Shown here: positions 17,808 to 28,095 of the stretch, one piece after another
How the letters are laid out: each line of letters begins with the position of its first letter
Position numbering within the stretch: position 1 is the stretch's first letter
NCBI GenBank assembly: GCA_017880905.1
Contig: JADGRO010000009.1
Coordinates: 1 to 64,000, forward strand
Length of the DNA: 64,000 nucleotides
Source: Methylotenera sp.
Lineage (GTDB): Bacteria > Pseudomonadota > Gammaproteobacteria > Burkholderiales > Methylophilaceae
Direction: 5' to 3'
The notes under the pieces: generated by a model
What the model was told of the DNA's origin: nothing
Databases searched by the model: none
The model's input: only the letters and a program-made list of their open reading frames with translations
Program-made: the position numbers and the translations under genes

Positions 17808-18901
17808 AACTTGCTCGTTTGTTGGCACACGATATTCGTGGTTTTAATGTATTTAATTACATCACTTTGCGCGCGGTTTTGGCGACACTCACGGCACTTG
17901 TTATTTCATTTATGGTGGGTCCTAGAATGATTAGGAAACTCACCGAATACAAGGTGGGACAAGCAGTGCGTGACGATGGCCCGCAAACACATTTAGTAAA
18001 GACAGGCACTCCAACCATGGGCGGCGCACTGATATTGGTGGCAATTGCAGTGGCTACTTTGTTGTGGGGAGATTTGCACAACAAATATATTTGGGTAGTG
18101 CTGCTGACCACGCTAGGTTTTGGTGTGATTGGTTGGGTAGATGATTATCGCAAAGTGGTTTACAAAAATCCTAAAGGTTTGTCGGCAAAAGCCAAATATT
18201 TTTGGCAGAGTTTGATTGGCCTGAGTGTGGCAATTTATTTATTTAAAACTGCTGCAACGTCTGTTGAAACCACGCTAATTTTTCCATTTTTCAAACACTT
18301 AGGGCTGCACTTAGGTGTGGTGGGTTTTGTTGTACTGACTTACCTAGTAGTGGTTGGCAGCAGCAATGCAGTGAATCTGACCGACGGCTTGGATGGGCTG
18401 GCGATTATGCCAACCGTGATGGTAGGCGCTGCGCTGGCTATTTTTGCTTATGTGGCCGGGCATTTGTATTTTTCAAAATATTTGGGTATTCCTTATGTTG
18501 CGGGTGCGGGTGAACTGATGGTGTTTTGCGCCGCCATGGCAGGCGCTGGGTTGGGTTTTTTGTGGTTTAACGCTTATCCAGCAGAAGTATTTATGGGCGA
18601 TGTCGGCGCATTGGCCTTGGGCGGAGCGTTGGGCGTGGTGGCAGTCATTGTGCGGCAAGAAATCGTGCTATTTATTATGGGCGGCGTGTTTGTAGTAGAG
18701 ACTTTCTCAGTTGCATTACAGGTCATGTATTTCAAATATACCAGGTATAAAACCGGCACGGGCAAGCGTATTTTTTTAATGGCACCGCTACATCATCACT
18801 ATGAGCAAAAAGGCTGGAAAGAAACTCAAGTAGTGGTGCGGTTTTGGATTATTACCATGATGCTGGTTTTAGTTGGCTTATCAACATTGAAATTAAGATG
18901 A
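17798..18901 (+). CDS. mraY: Phospho-MurNAc-pentapeptide translocase
   Basis: Inner-membrane enzyme with about ten helices that transfers phospho-MurNAc-pentapeptide to undecaprenyl phosphate, forming lipid I. The catalytic Asp clusters are visible in GWVDDYRK and [10 protein letters not shown], and the C-terminal HHHYEQKGW loop is present. Length 367 is slightly above the E. coli form. The start lies inside the end of murF (10-nt overlap), and murD follows after 9 nt. Confidence 0.98.
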   Translation: MLLELARLLAHDIRGFNVFNYITLRAVLATLTALVISFMVGPRMIRKLTEYKVGQAVRDDGPQTHLVKTGTPTMGGALILVAIAVATLLWGDLHNKYIWVVLLTTLGFGVIGWVDDYRKVVYKNPKGLSAKAKYFWQSLIGLSVAIYLFKTAATSVETTLIFPFFKHLGLHLGVVGFVVLTYLVVVGSSNAVNLTDGLDGLAIMPTVMVGAALAIFAYVAGHLYFSKYLGIPYVAGAGELMVFCAAMAGAGLGFLWFNAYPAEVFMGDVGALALGGALGVVAVIVRQEIVLFIMGGVFVVETFSVALQVMYFKYTRYKTGTGKRIFLMAPLHHHYEQKGWKETQVVVRFWIITMMLVLVGLSTLKLR

Positions 18902-18910
18902 CCAAAAAAA

Positions 18911-20296
18911 ATGAAAGTTGAGCTAAAAAACAAACGTGTGTTGGTGCTAGGTCTTGGTGAAACGGGTTTATCAGCATTGCGCTGGTTAAATACACAAGGT
19001 GCGATTTTGTCGGTGGCAGATACACGCGAAAATCCACCCAATATGGATGAATTAGCTCGACATATGCCGCAAGTGGCCATCTATACAGGCAAGTTTAAAC
19101 AAGAAGTTTTATTAGATACAGAGTTAATTGTGATTAGCCCAGGTGTGGCTTTAAATAAGCCTTACGTGCAAGCCGCGATTAAACAAGGCATTCCGGTAAT
19201 TGGTGATGTTGAGTTGTTTGCTCGGTATCGGCCAAAAAAAGCAAAAGTAATTGGCATTACGGGTTCGAATGGCAAGACTACAGTGACAACTCTGGTGGGA
19301 GAAATATGTAAAAAAGCTGGTTTAAAAACAATTGTAGCAGGCAACATCGGCTTGCCAGTGCTAGATACTTTAAAAATGGAAACGCCAGATATTTACGTGT
19401 TAGAGCTTTCTAGCTTTCAACTGGAAACCACAGCTAGCTTGCATTTGGACGCAGCAGCCGTGCTGAATGTTTGCGAAGATCATATGGATAGATATGCCAC
19501 AGTTGCAGATTACGCCACGGCTAAAGCGCGAATTTTATTGCATGCAAAATTAAGTGTTTTGAATCGTGATGATGCAATAACTTTTGCCATGCGCAACAAA
19601 AATACAGTGACTTTTGGCTTAAATAAAGCGCCTACAGCGAGTGATTTTGGCGTGGTTGAAGATGAAGGCGTACATTACTTGGTCAGTGGACAGCGCAAAC
19701 TGTACAAAAAGAGCGAGCTAAAAATTGCTGGTCAGCATAATGTGGCCAATGCACTTGCGGCAGCAGCTTTATGTGGCGCGGTTGGTATCGAAAATACCAT
19801 CATTAGCGATGCTTTGCGTAATTTCAAAGGTCTGCCGCATCGCGTGGAATGGATCGCCAATATTGAGGGAGTTGATTTTTATGATGACTCCAAAGGCACC
19901 AATGTGAGCGCCACATGCGCGGCAATTCTGGGGATGAGCAAAAACGACAAGCCGCAAAAAGTGGTGCTAATTGCTGGGGGGGATGGTAAAGGGCAAGATT
20001 TCTCACAATTAGCACTCGCCGCAAAAGCCAATAGCCGTGCGGTGGTGCTGATTGGGCGTGATGCACCGTTAATTGAAGCGGTTTTAACAACGACTGGTAT
20101 TCCAATATATCAAGCGGTGGATCTGCCAGAAGCAGTGAACATCGCCAAAAAAGTAGCCAAAGCTGGCGATGCGGTATTGTTATCACCTGCCTGCGCCAGT
20201 TTTGATATGTTCAAAAATTATGTGCACCGTGCTGAAGTATTTATAGACGCAGTTAAGTGCTTAGCTCGGGAAAACAAAAAGGTGGCGGCATGCTAG
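18911..20296 (+). CDS. murD: UDP-MurNAc-L-Ala:D-glutamate ligase
   Basis: Adds D-glutamate to UDP-MurNAc-L-Ala in the cytoplasm. The N-terminal Rossmann-like [14 protein letters not shown] is followed by the P-loop [13 protein letters not shown] and the C-terminal domain with DDSKGTN and [12 protein letters not shown], all typical of MurD. Length 461 is normal. It starts 9 nt after mraY and overlaps ftsW by 7 nt. Confidence 0.97.
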   Translation: MKVELKNKRVLVLGLGETGLSALRWLNTQGAILSVADTRENPPNMDELARHMPQVAIYTGKFKQEVLLDTELIVISPGVALNKPYVQAAIKQGIPVIGDVELFARYRPKKAKVIGITGSNGKTTVTTLVGEICKKAGLKTIVAGNIGLPVLDTLKMETPDIYVLELSSFQLETTASLHLDAAAVLNVCEDHMDRYATVADYATAKARILLHAKLSVLNRDDAITFAMRNKNTVTFGLNKAPTASDFGVVEDEGVHYLVSGQRKLYKKSELKIAGQHNVANALAAAALCGAVGIENTIISDALRNFKGLPHRVEWIANIEGVDFYDDSKGTNVSATCAAILGMSKNDKPQKVVLIAGGDGKGQDFSQLALAAKANSRAVVLIGRDAPLIEAVLTTTGIPIYQAVDLPEAVNIAKKVAKAGDAVLLSPACASFDMFKNYVHRAEVFIDAVKCLARENKKVAAC

Positions 20297-21456
20297 CGCC
20301 GGTCATGCATAGTAGCGAACGCATTAATGCGGCCAGTTATGACCAAATGCTGCTATGGATCACATTGATTCTATTGGGTTTGGGTCTAGTGATGGTATAT
20401 TCCGCCTCTATCGCCATGGCAGAAGCAGATAAAGCAGTCGGCAATCAAAGTACCTATTTTTTGGTACGGCAAACAGTTTTCATTGCGATTGGTTTAGTGG
20501 CTGGTTTTGTGACGTTTCAATTCCCCATTGTAGTCTGGCAAAAAGTGGCGCCTTACTTATTTTTGTCTGGATTAGCGCTGCTGGTGTTAGTACTCATTCC
20601 GGGTATCGGACACAGCGTGAATGGCAGTCAGCGCTGGCTCTCATTGTTCGTGATGAACTTGCAACCCTCAGAATTGATGAAACTATTCGCCGCCATGTAC
20701 GTATCAGATTATGCCGTTCGTAAAGCGCCACAAATGGATAGCATCATACGTGGCTTTTTGCCGATGGTCGCGGTGATGGTGTTTGTGGGGTTTTTGCTAC
20801 TGCGCGAGCCAGATTTTGGCGCATTTGCGGTAATTGCCACCATTTCTATTTCCATTCTTTGGTTGGGGGGTATTAACGCCAAGATTTTTGCTGCGTTGTT
20901 GGCCTTATTGCCAGTGGCTATTTTCGTGCTAATTAAAAGCTCGCCGTATCGAATGCAACGCGTGATTGGATTTATGGATCCGTGGGCAGACCCGTTCGGT
21001 AAAGGTTATCAGCTTTCGCATGCGTTAATAGCATTTGGGCGCGGTGAATGGTTTGGCGTGGGTCTTGGTGGCAGCGTCGAGAAACTACTGTATTTGCCAG
21101 AAGCGCATACCGACTTTTTATTGGCAGTAATTGCGGAAGAGCTGGGTTTTGTTGGTGTGTTGACTGTACTGGGCTTGTTTGTTTGGATAGTGATTCGTGC
21201 TTTTGGTATCGGCAAAGAAGCGGTGGCGAATGAGCGCTATTTCGCCGCTTTGCTGGCACAAGGTTTAGGTGTGTGGATGGGCGTACAAGGCATTATTAAC
21301 ATTGGCGTGAACATGGGCGTGTTGCCTACTAAAGGCTTAACGCTACCACTACTTTCATTCGGCGGCAGCGGCATTTTAGCCAATTGCATTGCGATGGCGG
21401 TTTTACTGCGGATTGATTTTGAAAACCGTCGGCTACAGAAGGGTTTGCCGGCATGA
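20290..21456 (+). CDS. ftsW: Septal peptidoglycan glycosyltransferase FtsW
   Basis: SEDS-family membrane polymerase that makes septal glycan strands from lipid II together with FtsI. About ten helices are seen, with family motifs [26 protein letters not shown] and LSFGGSG. I use the ATG at 20290, preceded by AGGTGG and overlapping murD by 7 nt; a GTG at 20257 would add 11 residues. The last ten codons ([10 protein letters not shown]) are repeated in diverged form 130 nt downstream, just before murG. Confidence 0.97.
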   Translation: MLAPVMHSSERINAASYDQMLLWITLILLGLGLVMVYSASIAMAEADKAVGNQSTYFLVRQTVFIAIGLVAGFVTFQFPIVVWQKVAPYLFLSGLALLVLVLIPGIGHSVNGSQRWLSLFVMNLQPSELMKLFAAMYVSDYAVRKAPQMDSIIRGFLPMVAVMVFVGFLLLREPDFGAFAVIATISISILWLGGINAKIFAALLALLPVAIFVLIKSSPYRMQRVIGFMDPWADPFGKGYQLSHALIAFGRGEWFGVGLGGSVEKLLYLPEAHTDFLLAVIAEELGFVGVLTVLGLFVWIVIRAFGIGKEAVANERYFAALLAQGLGVWMGVQGIINIGVNMGVLPTKGLTLPLLSFGGSGILANCIAMAVLLRIDFENRRLQKGLPA

Positions 21457-21590
21457 GCGTAATCACGATATTAATGAATGCTGTGAGATGGAACGAGACG
21501 GTTTCGGCGCAGGCTAACTTTTTGAGTTTAAAAGTTAAGCGCAGCGGCCGTAGCCAAAACAGACACTTGCAGAAAGGCCTGCCAGCATGA
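21453..21590 (+). CDS. Small ORF made of a duplicated ftsW-murG junction
   Basis: An intact 45-codon frame fills the ftsW-murG gap. Its ATG overlaps the ftsW stop (ATGA) and its TGA overlaps the murG ATG. The first residues ([11 protein letters not shown]) resemble a MurG N-terminus, and the last ten ([10 protein letters not shown]) repeat the FtsW C-terminus with one change. The middle has no recognisable match and carries a palindrome. At DNA level the two tails differ at about ten of 35 positions, mostly silently. A functional peptide is not shown; a role in carrying ribosomes from ftsW to murG is plausible. Confidence 0.4.
   Translation: MSVITILMNAVRWNETVSAQANFLSLKVKRSGRSQNRHLQKGLPA
21505..21550 (+). 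repeat. Palindromic element A (ftsW-murG)
   Basis: CGGC (21505-21508) pairs with GCCG (21547-21550), and inside it TAACTTTT (21515-21522) pairs with AAAAGTTA (21530-21537). The element is followed by AAACAGAC. The same nested design occurs at 27941-27969. Confidence 0.45.
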
Positions 21591-22681
21591 TGTTTTCTTC
21601 CCCAGTTACGAATTTTGGTTCAGGCACACTGATGGTGATGGCGGGTGGCACGGGTGGCCATGTATACCCTGCAATGGCGGTAGCAGATTATATGAAGGGA
21701 CGCGGCTGGAATGTGGTTTGGCTAGCGACAGAAGGTGGCATGGAAAACAAACTAATCGAAGGAAAAAATTACAGCAAAGCCATGATAACCATGCGTGGCG
21801 TGCGCGGTAAAGGCTTGGTGGGTTGGCTCACGTTGCCAATTAAGCTTGCGATTGCGTTTAAACAAAGTTTTGCGGCTATTCGCCAATATCGCCCTACAGT
21901 GGTATTGGGCATGGGCGGCTTTGCGGCTTTTCCTGGTGGATTGATGGCCAAACTATTGGGTAAACCGTTGGTAATACACGAACAAAACTCAATTGCCGGA
22001 CTTACCAATAAAACTTTGAGTTTAATCGCCAACAAAGTGTTAGCTGCGTTTCCATCGGCTTTTGGTAATAAGGCAGAACTGGTTGGTAATCCTGTGCGGC
22101 AAGAAATTACTCAATTACCAGGCCCTGAAGAGCGTTACAGCAAACGCAGGGGCAGGCTAAAATTGCTTGTAGTTGGAGGTAGCTTAGGTGCAGCGGCATT
22201 GAATGAAGTATTGCCAAAAGCGCTAGCTGAACTGCCAGAAAATGTACGGCCAGAAGTGGTGCATCAAGCAGGCGAAAAACATATAACTGCTCTGCAAGCT
22301 AATTACCACATGGCTGGTGTGCAAGTTGATACAAAAGCTTTTATTAACAATATGGCTGAAATGTACGCGTGGGCAGATGTAGTGATTTGCCGTGCCGGCG
22401 CGCTTACCATTGCTGAATTGGCTTGTGTGGGCGTGGCGAGCGTGCTGGTGCCTTTCCCGCACGCGGTGGATGACCATCAAACTTATAACGCCAAATATTT
22501 AAGCGATGCTGGTGCTGCAAAGTTGATTCAACAAACAGAATTCAATGTACAAAAAGCGACAGAAATTTTGCGCAATTTAACGCGCGAAATTTGTCTGGAA
22601 ATGGCAATCAAAGCCAGAAAACTAGCAAAACCAGAAGCCGCGCATACTGTCGCAAAAATTTGTATGGAGGTGGCCGTTTGA
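21587..22681 (+). CDS. murG: UDP-GlcNAc:lipid I N-acetylglucosaminyltransferase
   Basis: Peripheral membrane GT28 enzyme that converts lipid I to lipid II. The N-terminal domain has [14 protein letters not shown] and [13 protein letters not shown], and the C-terminal donor site has [12 protein letters not shown] and [12 protein letters not shown]. There are about 12 extra residues ahead of the glycine loop compared with E. coli, consistent with a rearranged start. The ATG at 21587 overlaps the stop of the small ORF. It overlaps murC by 4 nt. Confidence 0.97.
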   Translation: MMFSSPVTNFGSGTLMVMAGGTGGHVYPAMAVADYMKGRGWNVVWLATEGGMENKLIEGKNYSKAMITMRGVRGKGLVGWLTLPIKLAIAFKQSFAAIRQYRPTVVLGMGGFAAFPGGLMAKLLGKPLVIHEQNSIAGLTNKTLSLIANKVLAAFPSAFGNKAELVGNPVRQEITQLPGPEERYSKRRGRLKLLVVGGSLGAAALNEVLPKALAELPENVRPEVVHQAGEKHITALQANYHMAGVQVDTKAFINNMAEMYAWADVVICRAGALTIAELACVGVASVLVPFPHAVDDHQTYNAKYLSDAGAAKLIQQTEFNVQKATEILRNLTREICLEMAIKARKLAKPEAAHTVAKICMEVAV

Positions 22682-24075
22682 AACATAAGGTAAAAAATGT
22701 GCACTTCGTAGGCATAGGCGGCGCTGGCATGAGCGGTATTGCCGAAGTGTTGATTAATTTGGGTTTTAAGGTTTCGGGCTCGGATTTAGCAAAAAACGCT
22801 ACTACAAAACGATTGGCAGATTTTGGCGCTACGGTGCATCAAGGTCATGCCACAGAGAACTTAAATGCGGCCGATGTGGTGGTGGTGTCATCTGCGGTGA
22901 ATGAGAAAAACCCTGAGATTATTGCGGCTCGCGCTAAAAACATCCCTGTTGTGCCACGTGCACTCATGTTGGCAGAACTGATGCGCTTTCGGCAAGGCAT
23001 AGCGATAGCGGGCACGCATGGCAAAACCACAACCACTAGCTTAATCGCCAGCATTTTAGCCGAAGCGGGGATGGACCCTACCTTTGTGATTGGCGGCAGA
23101 TTAGAAGCCGCAAGTGCCAATGCGCGGTTGGGCACGGGCGAGTGGATAGTCGCAGAAGCTGATGAATCGGACGCTTCATTCTTGCATTTAACACCTGTGA
23201 TGGCAGTGGTGACCAATATCGATCAAGACCACATGGATACCTATGAGCACAGTTTTGACAAGCTTAAAAATGCGTTTGTAGAATTTTTGCAGCAACTACC
23301 GTTTTGGGGCATGGCGGTGCTGTGTGTGGATGACGCCAATGTGCGCGAAATTTTACCGCGCGTGACTAAGCCAGTGATGACTTATGGTTTTAGTGAGGAT
23401 GCGCGGATTCGTGCAAGAAATGTGTGTGCTGACAACGGCAAAATGCACTTCACCGTGGATAGAGTAAATGGCGTGACAACGACATTTGACGTGACTTTGA
23501 ATCTGCCAGGTAACCACTATGTATTGAACGCGTTGGCGGCAATCGCGATTGCGAGCGAACTCAATATTAAGGATAAATTTATTATTAAAGCACTGGCTGA
23601 ATTTAAAGGTGTGGGTCGCCGCTTTGAGCGTTATGGCGAGATTAAAGTAAAAGGTGGCGGAAACTTCACCTTGATTGATGATTACGGGCATCATCCGGTT
23701 GAAATGCAGGCGGTGATTGCCGCAGCGCGCGATGCCTTTCCAAAACGCAGGCTGATACTGGCGTTTCAGCCACATCGATTTACTAGAACGCGTGATTGCT
23801 TTGAGGATTTTGTACGCGTGCTCTCCACGGTGGATGATGTACTCTTGACTGAAGTTTATTCAGCGGGGGAGGCGCCAATTGTTGCAGCAGATACGCGTTC
23901 ACTCATCCGTGCCATCCGCGTGGCGGGCAAAGTTGAGCCGCTGTTTGTGGAAACCCCCGACGAATTACCGGACGCGATTTTGAATATGGCACAAGCGGAT
24001 GATGTCGTGATTGTGATGGGGGCGGGCTCTATTGGCCAAGTCGCTGCCAAAACAAAGGAGTTGGCGGACGAATGA
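22678..24075 (+). CDS. murC: UDP-MurNAc:L-alanine ligase
   Basis: First stem-peptide ligase; adds L-alanine to UDP-MurNAc. The glycine-rich [15 protein letters not shown] and the P-loop [10 protein letters not shown] are clear. I place the start at a TTG (22678) that overlaps the murG stop (TTGA) and has GGAGG seven nt upstream, giving 465 residues that begin [14 protein letters not shown], as expected. The frame is open further upstream to 22591, but those 29 residues lie inside murG and look unrelated to MurC. It overlaps murB by 4 nt. Confidence 0.96.
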   Translation: MKHKVKNVHFVGIGGAGMSGIAEVLINLGFKVSGSDLAKNATTKRLADFGATVHQGHATENLNAADVVVVSSAVNEKNPEIIAARAKNIPVVPRALMLAELMRFRQGIAIAGTHGKTTTTSLIASILAEAGMDPTFVIGGRLEAASANARLGTGEWIVAEADESDASFLHLTPVMAVVTNIDQDHMDTYEHSFDKLKNAFVEFLQQLPFWGMAVLCVDDANVREILPRVTKPVMTYGFSEDARIRARNVCADNGKMHFTVDRVNGVTTTFDVTLNLPGNHYVLNALAAIAIASELNIKDKFIIKALAEFKGVGRRFERYGEIKVKGGGNFTLIDDYGHHPVEMQAVIAAARDAFPKRRLILAFQPHRFTRTRDCFEDFVRVLSTVDDVLLTEVYSAGEAPIVAADTRSLIRAIRVAGKVEPLFVETPDELPDAILNMAQADDVVIVMGAGSIGQVAAKTKELADE

Positions 24076-24959
24076 CAGAGCTAGTACAACAATCGCAATT
24101 ACTAAAAAATGAACCGCTGGCACGCTACACCAGCTGGCGCGTGGGTGGTCGAGCAGATCGCGTATTTGTTGCCGAAAATTTGAACGAATTGCAAGCATTT
24201 ATGCAAACGTTAGATCACGCTGAACCCGTGTTTTTTATTGGCTTGGGCAGTAATTTGTTGGTGCGCGATGGTGGTGTACGCGGCACGGTAATCGTGATGC
24301 ACCAAGCGCTGTGTGATTTGAGGGTAGATGGAAAATACATTTATGCAGAAGCCGGCGTGACCTGTGGGAAATTAGCCAGATTTTGTGCCAATCACTACAG
24401 AGAAGGTGCGGAGTTTATGGCAGGCATTCCTGGAACGGTGGGCGGCGCACTGGCGATGAACGCCGGCTGCTATGGATCAGAAACTTGGAATATTGTGCAT
24501 CAAGTACTGACCATTGATCGACAAGGTACAACGCATGTACGCAATGAATCCGAATTCATCCCAAGCTATCGTCATGTAGAAATGCCGATGCCGGACGAGT
24601 GGTTTTTAGGCGCATGGTTTAAGTTGGAATCTGGGAATGCGGAAGAGTCACTGCTAAAAATTAAAAATTTGTTAGCAACCAGATTAGCCAGTCAGCCGCT
24701 TAATTTGCCGAGCGCAGGTTCAACTTTTAGGAATCCACATGGCGATTTTGCGGCAAGATTAATCGAGGCCAGTGGCTTAAAAGGTTACCAAATTGGCGGT
24801 GCGCAGGTGTCACCCAAACATGCCAATTTTATTGTGAACTTGGGTCATGCCTCTGCCTTGGATATTGAATTACTAATTCGTCATATGAAAGATACCGTAC
24901 TGGAAAAGCAAGGTGTGGCGCTGCAGCAAGAGGTAAGGGTGATAGGCGAATATGCATAA
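24072..24959 (+). CDS. murB: UDP-N-acetylenolpyruvoylglucosamine reductase
   Basis: FAD- and NADPH-dependent enzyme that makes UDP-MurNAc. The N-terminal [24 protein letters not shown] and [17 protein letters not shown] segments form the FAD site, and SAGSTFRNP holds the catalytic Ser. The Tyr loop and short length (295) fit a compact proteobacterial form. It overlaps murC by 4 nt (ATGA) and ddlB by 8 nt. Confidence 0.97.
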   Translation: MTELVQQSQLLKNEPLARYTSWRVGGRADRVFVAENLNELQAFMQTLDHAEPVFFIGLGSNLLVRDGGVRGTVIVMHQALCDLRVDGKYIYAEAGVTCGKLARFCANHYREGAEFMAGIPGTVGGALAMNAGCYGSETWNIVHQVLTIDRQGTTHVRNESEFIPSYRHVEMPMPDEWFLGAWFKLESGNAEESLLKIKNLLATRLASQPLNLPSAGSTFRNPHGDFAARLIEASGLKGYQIGGAQVSPKHANFIVNLGHASALDIELLIRHMKDTVLEKQGVALQQEVRVIGEYA

Positions 24960-25896
24960 GTTGGCGAAAAAATTTGGCAAAGTAGCGGTGTTGTTTGGTG
25001 GAAAATCTGCTGAGCGCGAAGTGTCGCTGAAAGGTGGCGCGGCAGTGCTGGCAGCGTTGTTACGGCAAGGCGTGGATGCGCATAAATTCGATCCGGCAGA
25101 GCGTCCACTGCATGAACTGGAAGGCTTCGACCGCGCATTTAACGCACTGCATGGCCGCTATGGCGAAGATGGCACCATACAAGGCGCATTAGAACTGATG
25201 AACATTCCCTACACAGGTAGCGGCGTGATGGCTTCTAGCTTAGGCATGGATAAATGGCGTACAAAATTATTGTGGCGTGTATTAAATATAAAAACGCCTG
25301 ATTTCGAAGTTGTGGAAGCACAAAGTGATTTTGCCGCTATTGAACAAAAGCTTGGGTTGCCATTATTTGTGAAGCCAGCCAATGAAGGCTCGAGTATTGG
25401 TATTACTAAAGTAAAACAAAACGGTGGCCTAGAAGCCGCGTATTTATTGGCCTCCAAGGCAGACCCTTTGGTGATTGCAGAAAAATTTATAGGTGGCGGT
25501 GAATATACCGTGGGCATTTTAGAAGATGTTAATGACGGATCTGTTGCGCTGCCCATCGTACGCATTGTGCCAAAAAATGAATTTTACGATTATGAGGCGA
25601 AATATTTGCGTAACGATACAGAATATCTATGCCCTTGTGGTTTGAGCGCAGAAAAAGAAACGCAAATTCAACAGGAAGCATTACAAGCATTTCACGCAGT
25701 GGGCTGTCGCGGCTGGGGACGCGTTGATTTTTTAATGGACGAAAAAGGAAACCACTATTTCTTAGAAGTGAATACCAGTCCTGGTATGACTGACCATAGC
25801 CTTGTGCCAATGGCAGCCAAGGCGGCTGGTATTAGTTTTGATGAATTGGTGATGAAAATTTTGGAATTTACATTGGAGCCTAACCGTGTGGGATAA
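24952..25896 (+). CDS. ddlB: D-alanine--D-alanine ligase
   Basis: ATP-grasp enzyme that joins two D-alanines for the stem peptide. The N-terminal [16 protein letters not shown], the central [14 protein letters not shown] and ATP-grasp regions and the metal-binding [15 protein letters not shown] are all present. Length 314 is standard. As in E. coli it lies between murB/murC and ftsQ. It overlaps murB by 8 nt and ftsQ by 11 nt. Confidence 0.97.
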   Translation: MHKLAKKFGKVAVLFGGKSAEREVSLKGGAAVLAALLRQGVDAHKFDPAERPLHELEGFDRAFNALHGRYGEDGTIQGALELMNIPYTGSGVMASSLGMDKWRTKLLWRVLNIKTPDFEVVEAQSDFAAIEQKLGLPLFVKPANEGSSIGITKVKQNGGLEAAYLLASKADPLVIAEKFIGGGEYTVGILEDVNDGSVALPIVRIVPKNEFYDYEAKYLRNDTEYLCPCGLSAEKETQIQQEALQAFHAVGCRGWGRVDFLMDEKGNHYFLEVNTSPGMTDHSLVPMAAKAAGISFDELVMKILEFTLEPNRVG

Positions 25897-26647
25897 GCCG
25901 AGACTATTGAATTGGATTGCAAATTTTCTATTTGCCCTCGCAGTGGTGTTAATGCTCTATGCAGCACTATTCATAGTGGTGCATTTGCCTATTTTTCCGA
26001 TTCGCGAAGTGAAGGTGGACGGGCAGTTATCGCACGTGAATCGTGAGCAAATAAAGCTGATTGTGGCCAAACATTTTAAAGGCAATTTTTTTACTTTAGA
26101 TTTAGAAAAAACCCGTGATGCGTTTGAAAAACTACCGTGGGCGCGCAATGTGAGTGTGCGCCGAAGCTGGCCGGATAAGCTGGATGTAGTAATTGAGGAG
26201 CATCAGGCCTTAGCGCGTTGGGGCAATATTGCGCTGGTGAATACACATGGCGAGTTGTTTCAAGCGGCCACAGACAAGGATTTGCCAGTTTTTTATGGTC
26301 CAGGCGATGGCGTGATGGAGGTAACCAAAAGTTATGGTGATTACAGCCAAATTTTAAATAAAGTAGATATCAAAATAGTTCAGGTGACATTATCACCGCG
26401 CCGTGCTTGGGAGATTAAAACCAATAAGGGTTTGCAAATTGCGCTTGGCCGAGTGGAAATGGAAGCCAGATTAGACAAGTTTGCGAAAGCATATAAATCT
26501 ACACTCAGCCAATTAAATGTAAAGGTAGTTTATGCCGATTTGCGTTATCCCAATGGGTTTGCAGTGCGCAAGCCCGTTGGACTTAAACCGAGCATACCTA
26601 AACCATTACCGGCAAAAGCGTCACCTATTGTACCAGTCAAGGCATGA
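25886..26647 (+). CDS. ftsQ: Cell division protein FtsQ
   Basis: Bitopic divisome protein: a short cytoplasmic N-terminus, one membrane helix (about 9-34), then a POTRA domain ([17 protein letters not shown]) and a beta domain. It links FtsL-FtsB with the rest of the divisome. It starts with GTG inside the end of ddlB (11-nt overlap); the residues after the [17 protein letters not shown], are typical of betaproteobacterial FtsQ. A proline-rich tail ends the protein. ftsA follows after 27 nt with AAAGGGAG ahead of its ATG. Confidence 0.95.
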   Translation: MWDKPRLLNWIANFLFALAVVLMLYAALFIVVHLPIFPIREVKVDGQLSHVNREQIKLIVAKHFKGNFFTLDLEKTRDAFEKLPWARNVSVRRSWPDKLDVVIEEHQALARWGNIALVNTHGELFQAATDKDLPVFYGPGDGVMEVTKSYGDYSQILNKVDIKIVQVTLSPRRAWEIKTNKGLQIALGRVEMEARLDKFAKAYKSTLSQLNVKVVYADLRYPNGFAVRKPVGLKPSIPKPLPAKASPIVPVKA

Positions 26648-26674
26648 CTTAAAGAATGAAAAAGGGAGTTAATT

Positions 26675-27913
26675 ATGAGTAGAGTCCGTGAAGATAAAAA
26701 CCTGATAGTTGGGTTAGATATCGGCACTTCTAAAATTGTGACTATTGTGGCAGAGCTGTTGCCTGAGGGCACTTTGAAAGTGATAGGTCTAGGGCAGCAT
26801 CCATCGCGTGGCTTAAAAAAAGGTGTGGTGGTGAATATCGATTCCACCATGCAAGCCATCCAGCGTTCGATAGAAGAAGCAGAACTGATGGCCGATTGCA
26901 AGATTAAAACGGTGTTTACCGGCATCGCAGGTAACCATATCAAAAGCCTTAATTCTCACGGCATGGTCAAGATTAAAGACGCCGAAGTCTCGCAGATGGA
27001 TGTTGACCGTGTAGTGGAAACAGCGCGGGCTGTAGCCCTGCCCGCCGACCAGCAAATTCTGCATATCCTCACACAAGAATTCATTATCGACGGGCAAGAC
27101 GATGTGCGCGAACCGCTTGGCATGAGTGGAATGAAACTGGAAGTGAAAGTACATATTGTCACTGGTGCCGTGGCAGCGGCACAAAACATTGTGAAATGTA
27201 TTAAGCGCTGCGGGCTGGAAGTGAGCGATTTGATTTTGCAGCCGCTTGCTTCGAGTATCGCCGTGCTGACCGAGGACGAAAAAGAGTTAGGTGTGTGTTT
27301 GGTGGATATTGGTGGCGGTACGACAGATATTGCCGTATTCAAAAATGGTTCAATTCGTCACACGGCAGTGATCGCTGTCGCGGGCGACCAAATTACTAAT
27401 GACATTGCGGTGGCATTTCGCACACCTACGCAATCGGCCGAAGACATCAAAATTAAATATGGTTGTGCTCTAAGACAATTGGCAGACGCACGTGAGGTAG
27501 TGGAGGTGCCTGGTGTAGATGGTCGTGAGGCACGCCAGTTATCGATACAAACGCTGGCAGAAGTGATTGAGCCGCGCGTGGTCGAGTTGTACGAATTGGT
27601 ATTGCAAGAGCTACGCCGCAGCGGTATGGAAGAAATGATTGCTTCTGGCATTGTGATTACCGGCGGCTCGGCCATGATGCGCGGCATGATAGAGCTGGGT
27701 GAAGAAATTTTTCACATGCCGGTACGTTTGGGCATGCCACGCTACGTTGGCGGACTTTCAGAGGTAGTCAGCAATCCGCGCTATGCCACAGGGGTTGGGT
27801 TAATTTTGATGGGTAAACAACAGTTAGAACGCCATTTAACCGGACAGTTGGAATCAAGCTCAGTCGGACGGATTTTTGACAAGATGAAATCATGGTTTCA
27901 GGGAAATTTTTGA
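26675..27913 (+). CDS. ftsA: Cell division protein FtsA
   Basis: Actin-like ATPase that anchors FtsZ filaments to the membrane and recruits the divisome. The phosphate loop VGLDIGTSKI, the second loop LVDIGGGTTDIAVF and the adenosine motif ITGGSAMMRG match the actin fold. The C-terminal amphipathic helix KMKSWFQGNF is the membrane anchor. Length 412 is standard. The 182-nt gap to ftsZ is the widest inside the cluster. Confidence 0.98.
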   Translation: MSRVREDKNLIVGLDIGTSKIVTIVAELLPEGTLKVIGLGQHPSRGLKKGVVVNIDSTMQAIQRSIEEAELMADCKIKTVFTGIAGNHIKSLNSHGMVKIKDAEVSQMDVDRVVETARAVALPADQQILHILTQEFIIDGQDDVREPLGMSGMKLEVKVHIVTGAVAAAQNIVKCIKRCGLEVSDLILQPLASSIAVLTEDEKELGVCLVDIGGGTTDIAVFKNGSIRHTAVIAVAGDQITNDIAVAFRTPTQSAEDIKIKYGCALRQLADAREVVEVPGVDGREARQLSIQTLAEVIEPRVVELYELVLQELRRSGMEEMIASGIVITGGSAMMRGMIELGEEIFHMPVRLGMPRYVGGLSEVVSNPRYATGVGLILMGKQQLERHLTGQLESSSVGRIFDKMKSWFQGNF

Positions 27914-27940
27914 TGCTGGATAAAAGAGTTGGTTTGGCTT

Positions 27941-27969
27941 CGGCATAACCTAAAGGTTAGTCAGCGCCG
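27941..27969 (+). repeat. Palindromic element B (ftsA-ftsZ)
   Basis: CGGC (27941-27944) pairs with GCCG (27966-27969) around a perfect TAACCT/AGGTTA hairpin (27946-27959). It is followed by CAACAGAC. The nested plan and flank resemble element A at 21505. Confidence 0.45.
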
Positions 27970-27973
27970 CAAC

Positions 27974-27990
27974 AGACTGCTTTGCAGTCT
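27974..27990 (+). other. Stable hairpin in the ftsA-ftsZ gap
   Basis: AGACTGC (27974-27980), loop TTT, GCAGTCT (27984-27990). A 7-bp perfect stem without a direct U-run; it could slow or process read-through from ftsA. Confidence 0.45.
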
Positions 27991-28095
27991 TAGTTGTCAA
28001 GGTAATTTTTAGTTTTTAGTAGTAGTAAAACAGTAGCAATAGGGCAGAGCTTGTGCAAATAAGCTCAAATATTAAGGCAAAAAAGGAGAAACAAG

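Noticed and set aside
20257-20289. GTG start extending ftsW upstream
   Set aside because: The ATG at 20290 has a better ribosome site (AGGTGG) and the expected short overlap with murD.
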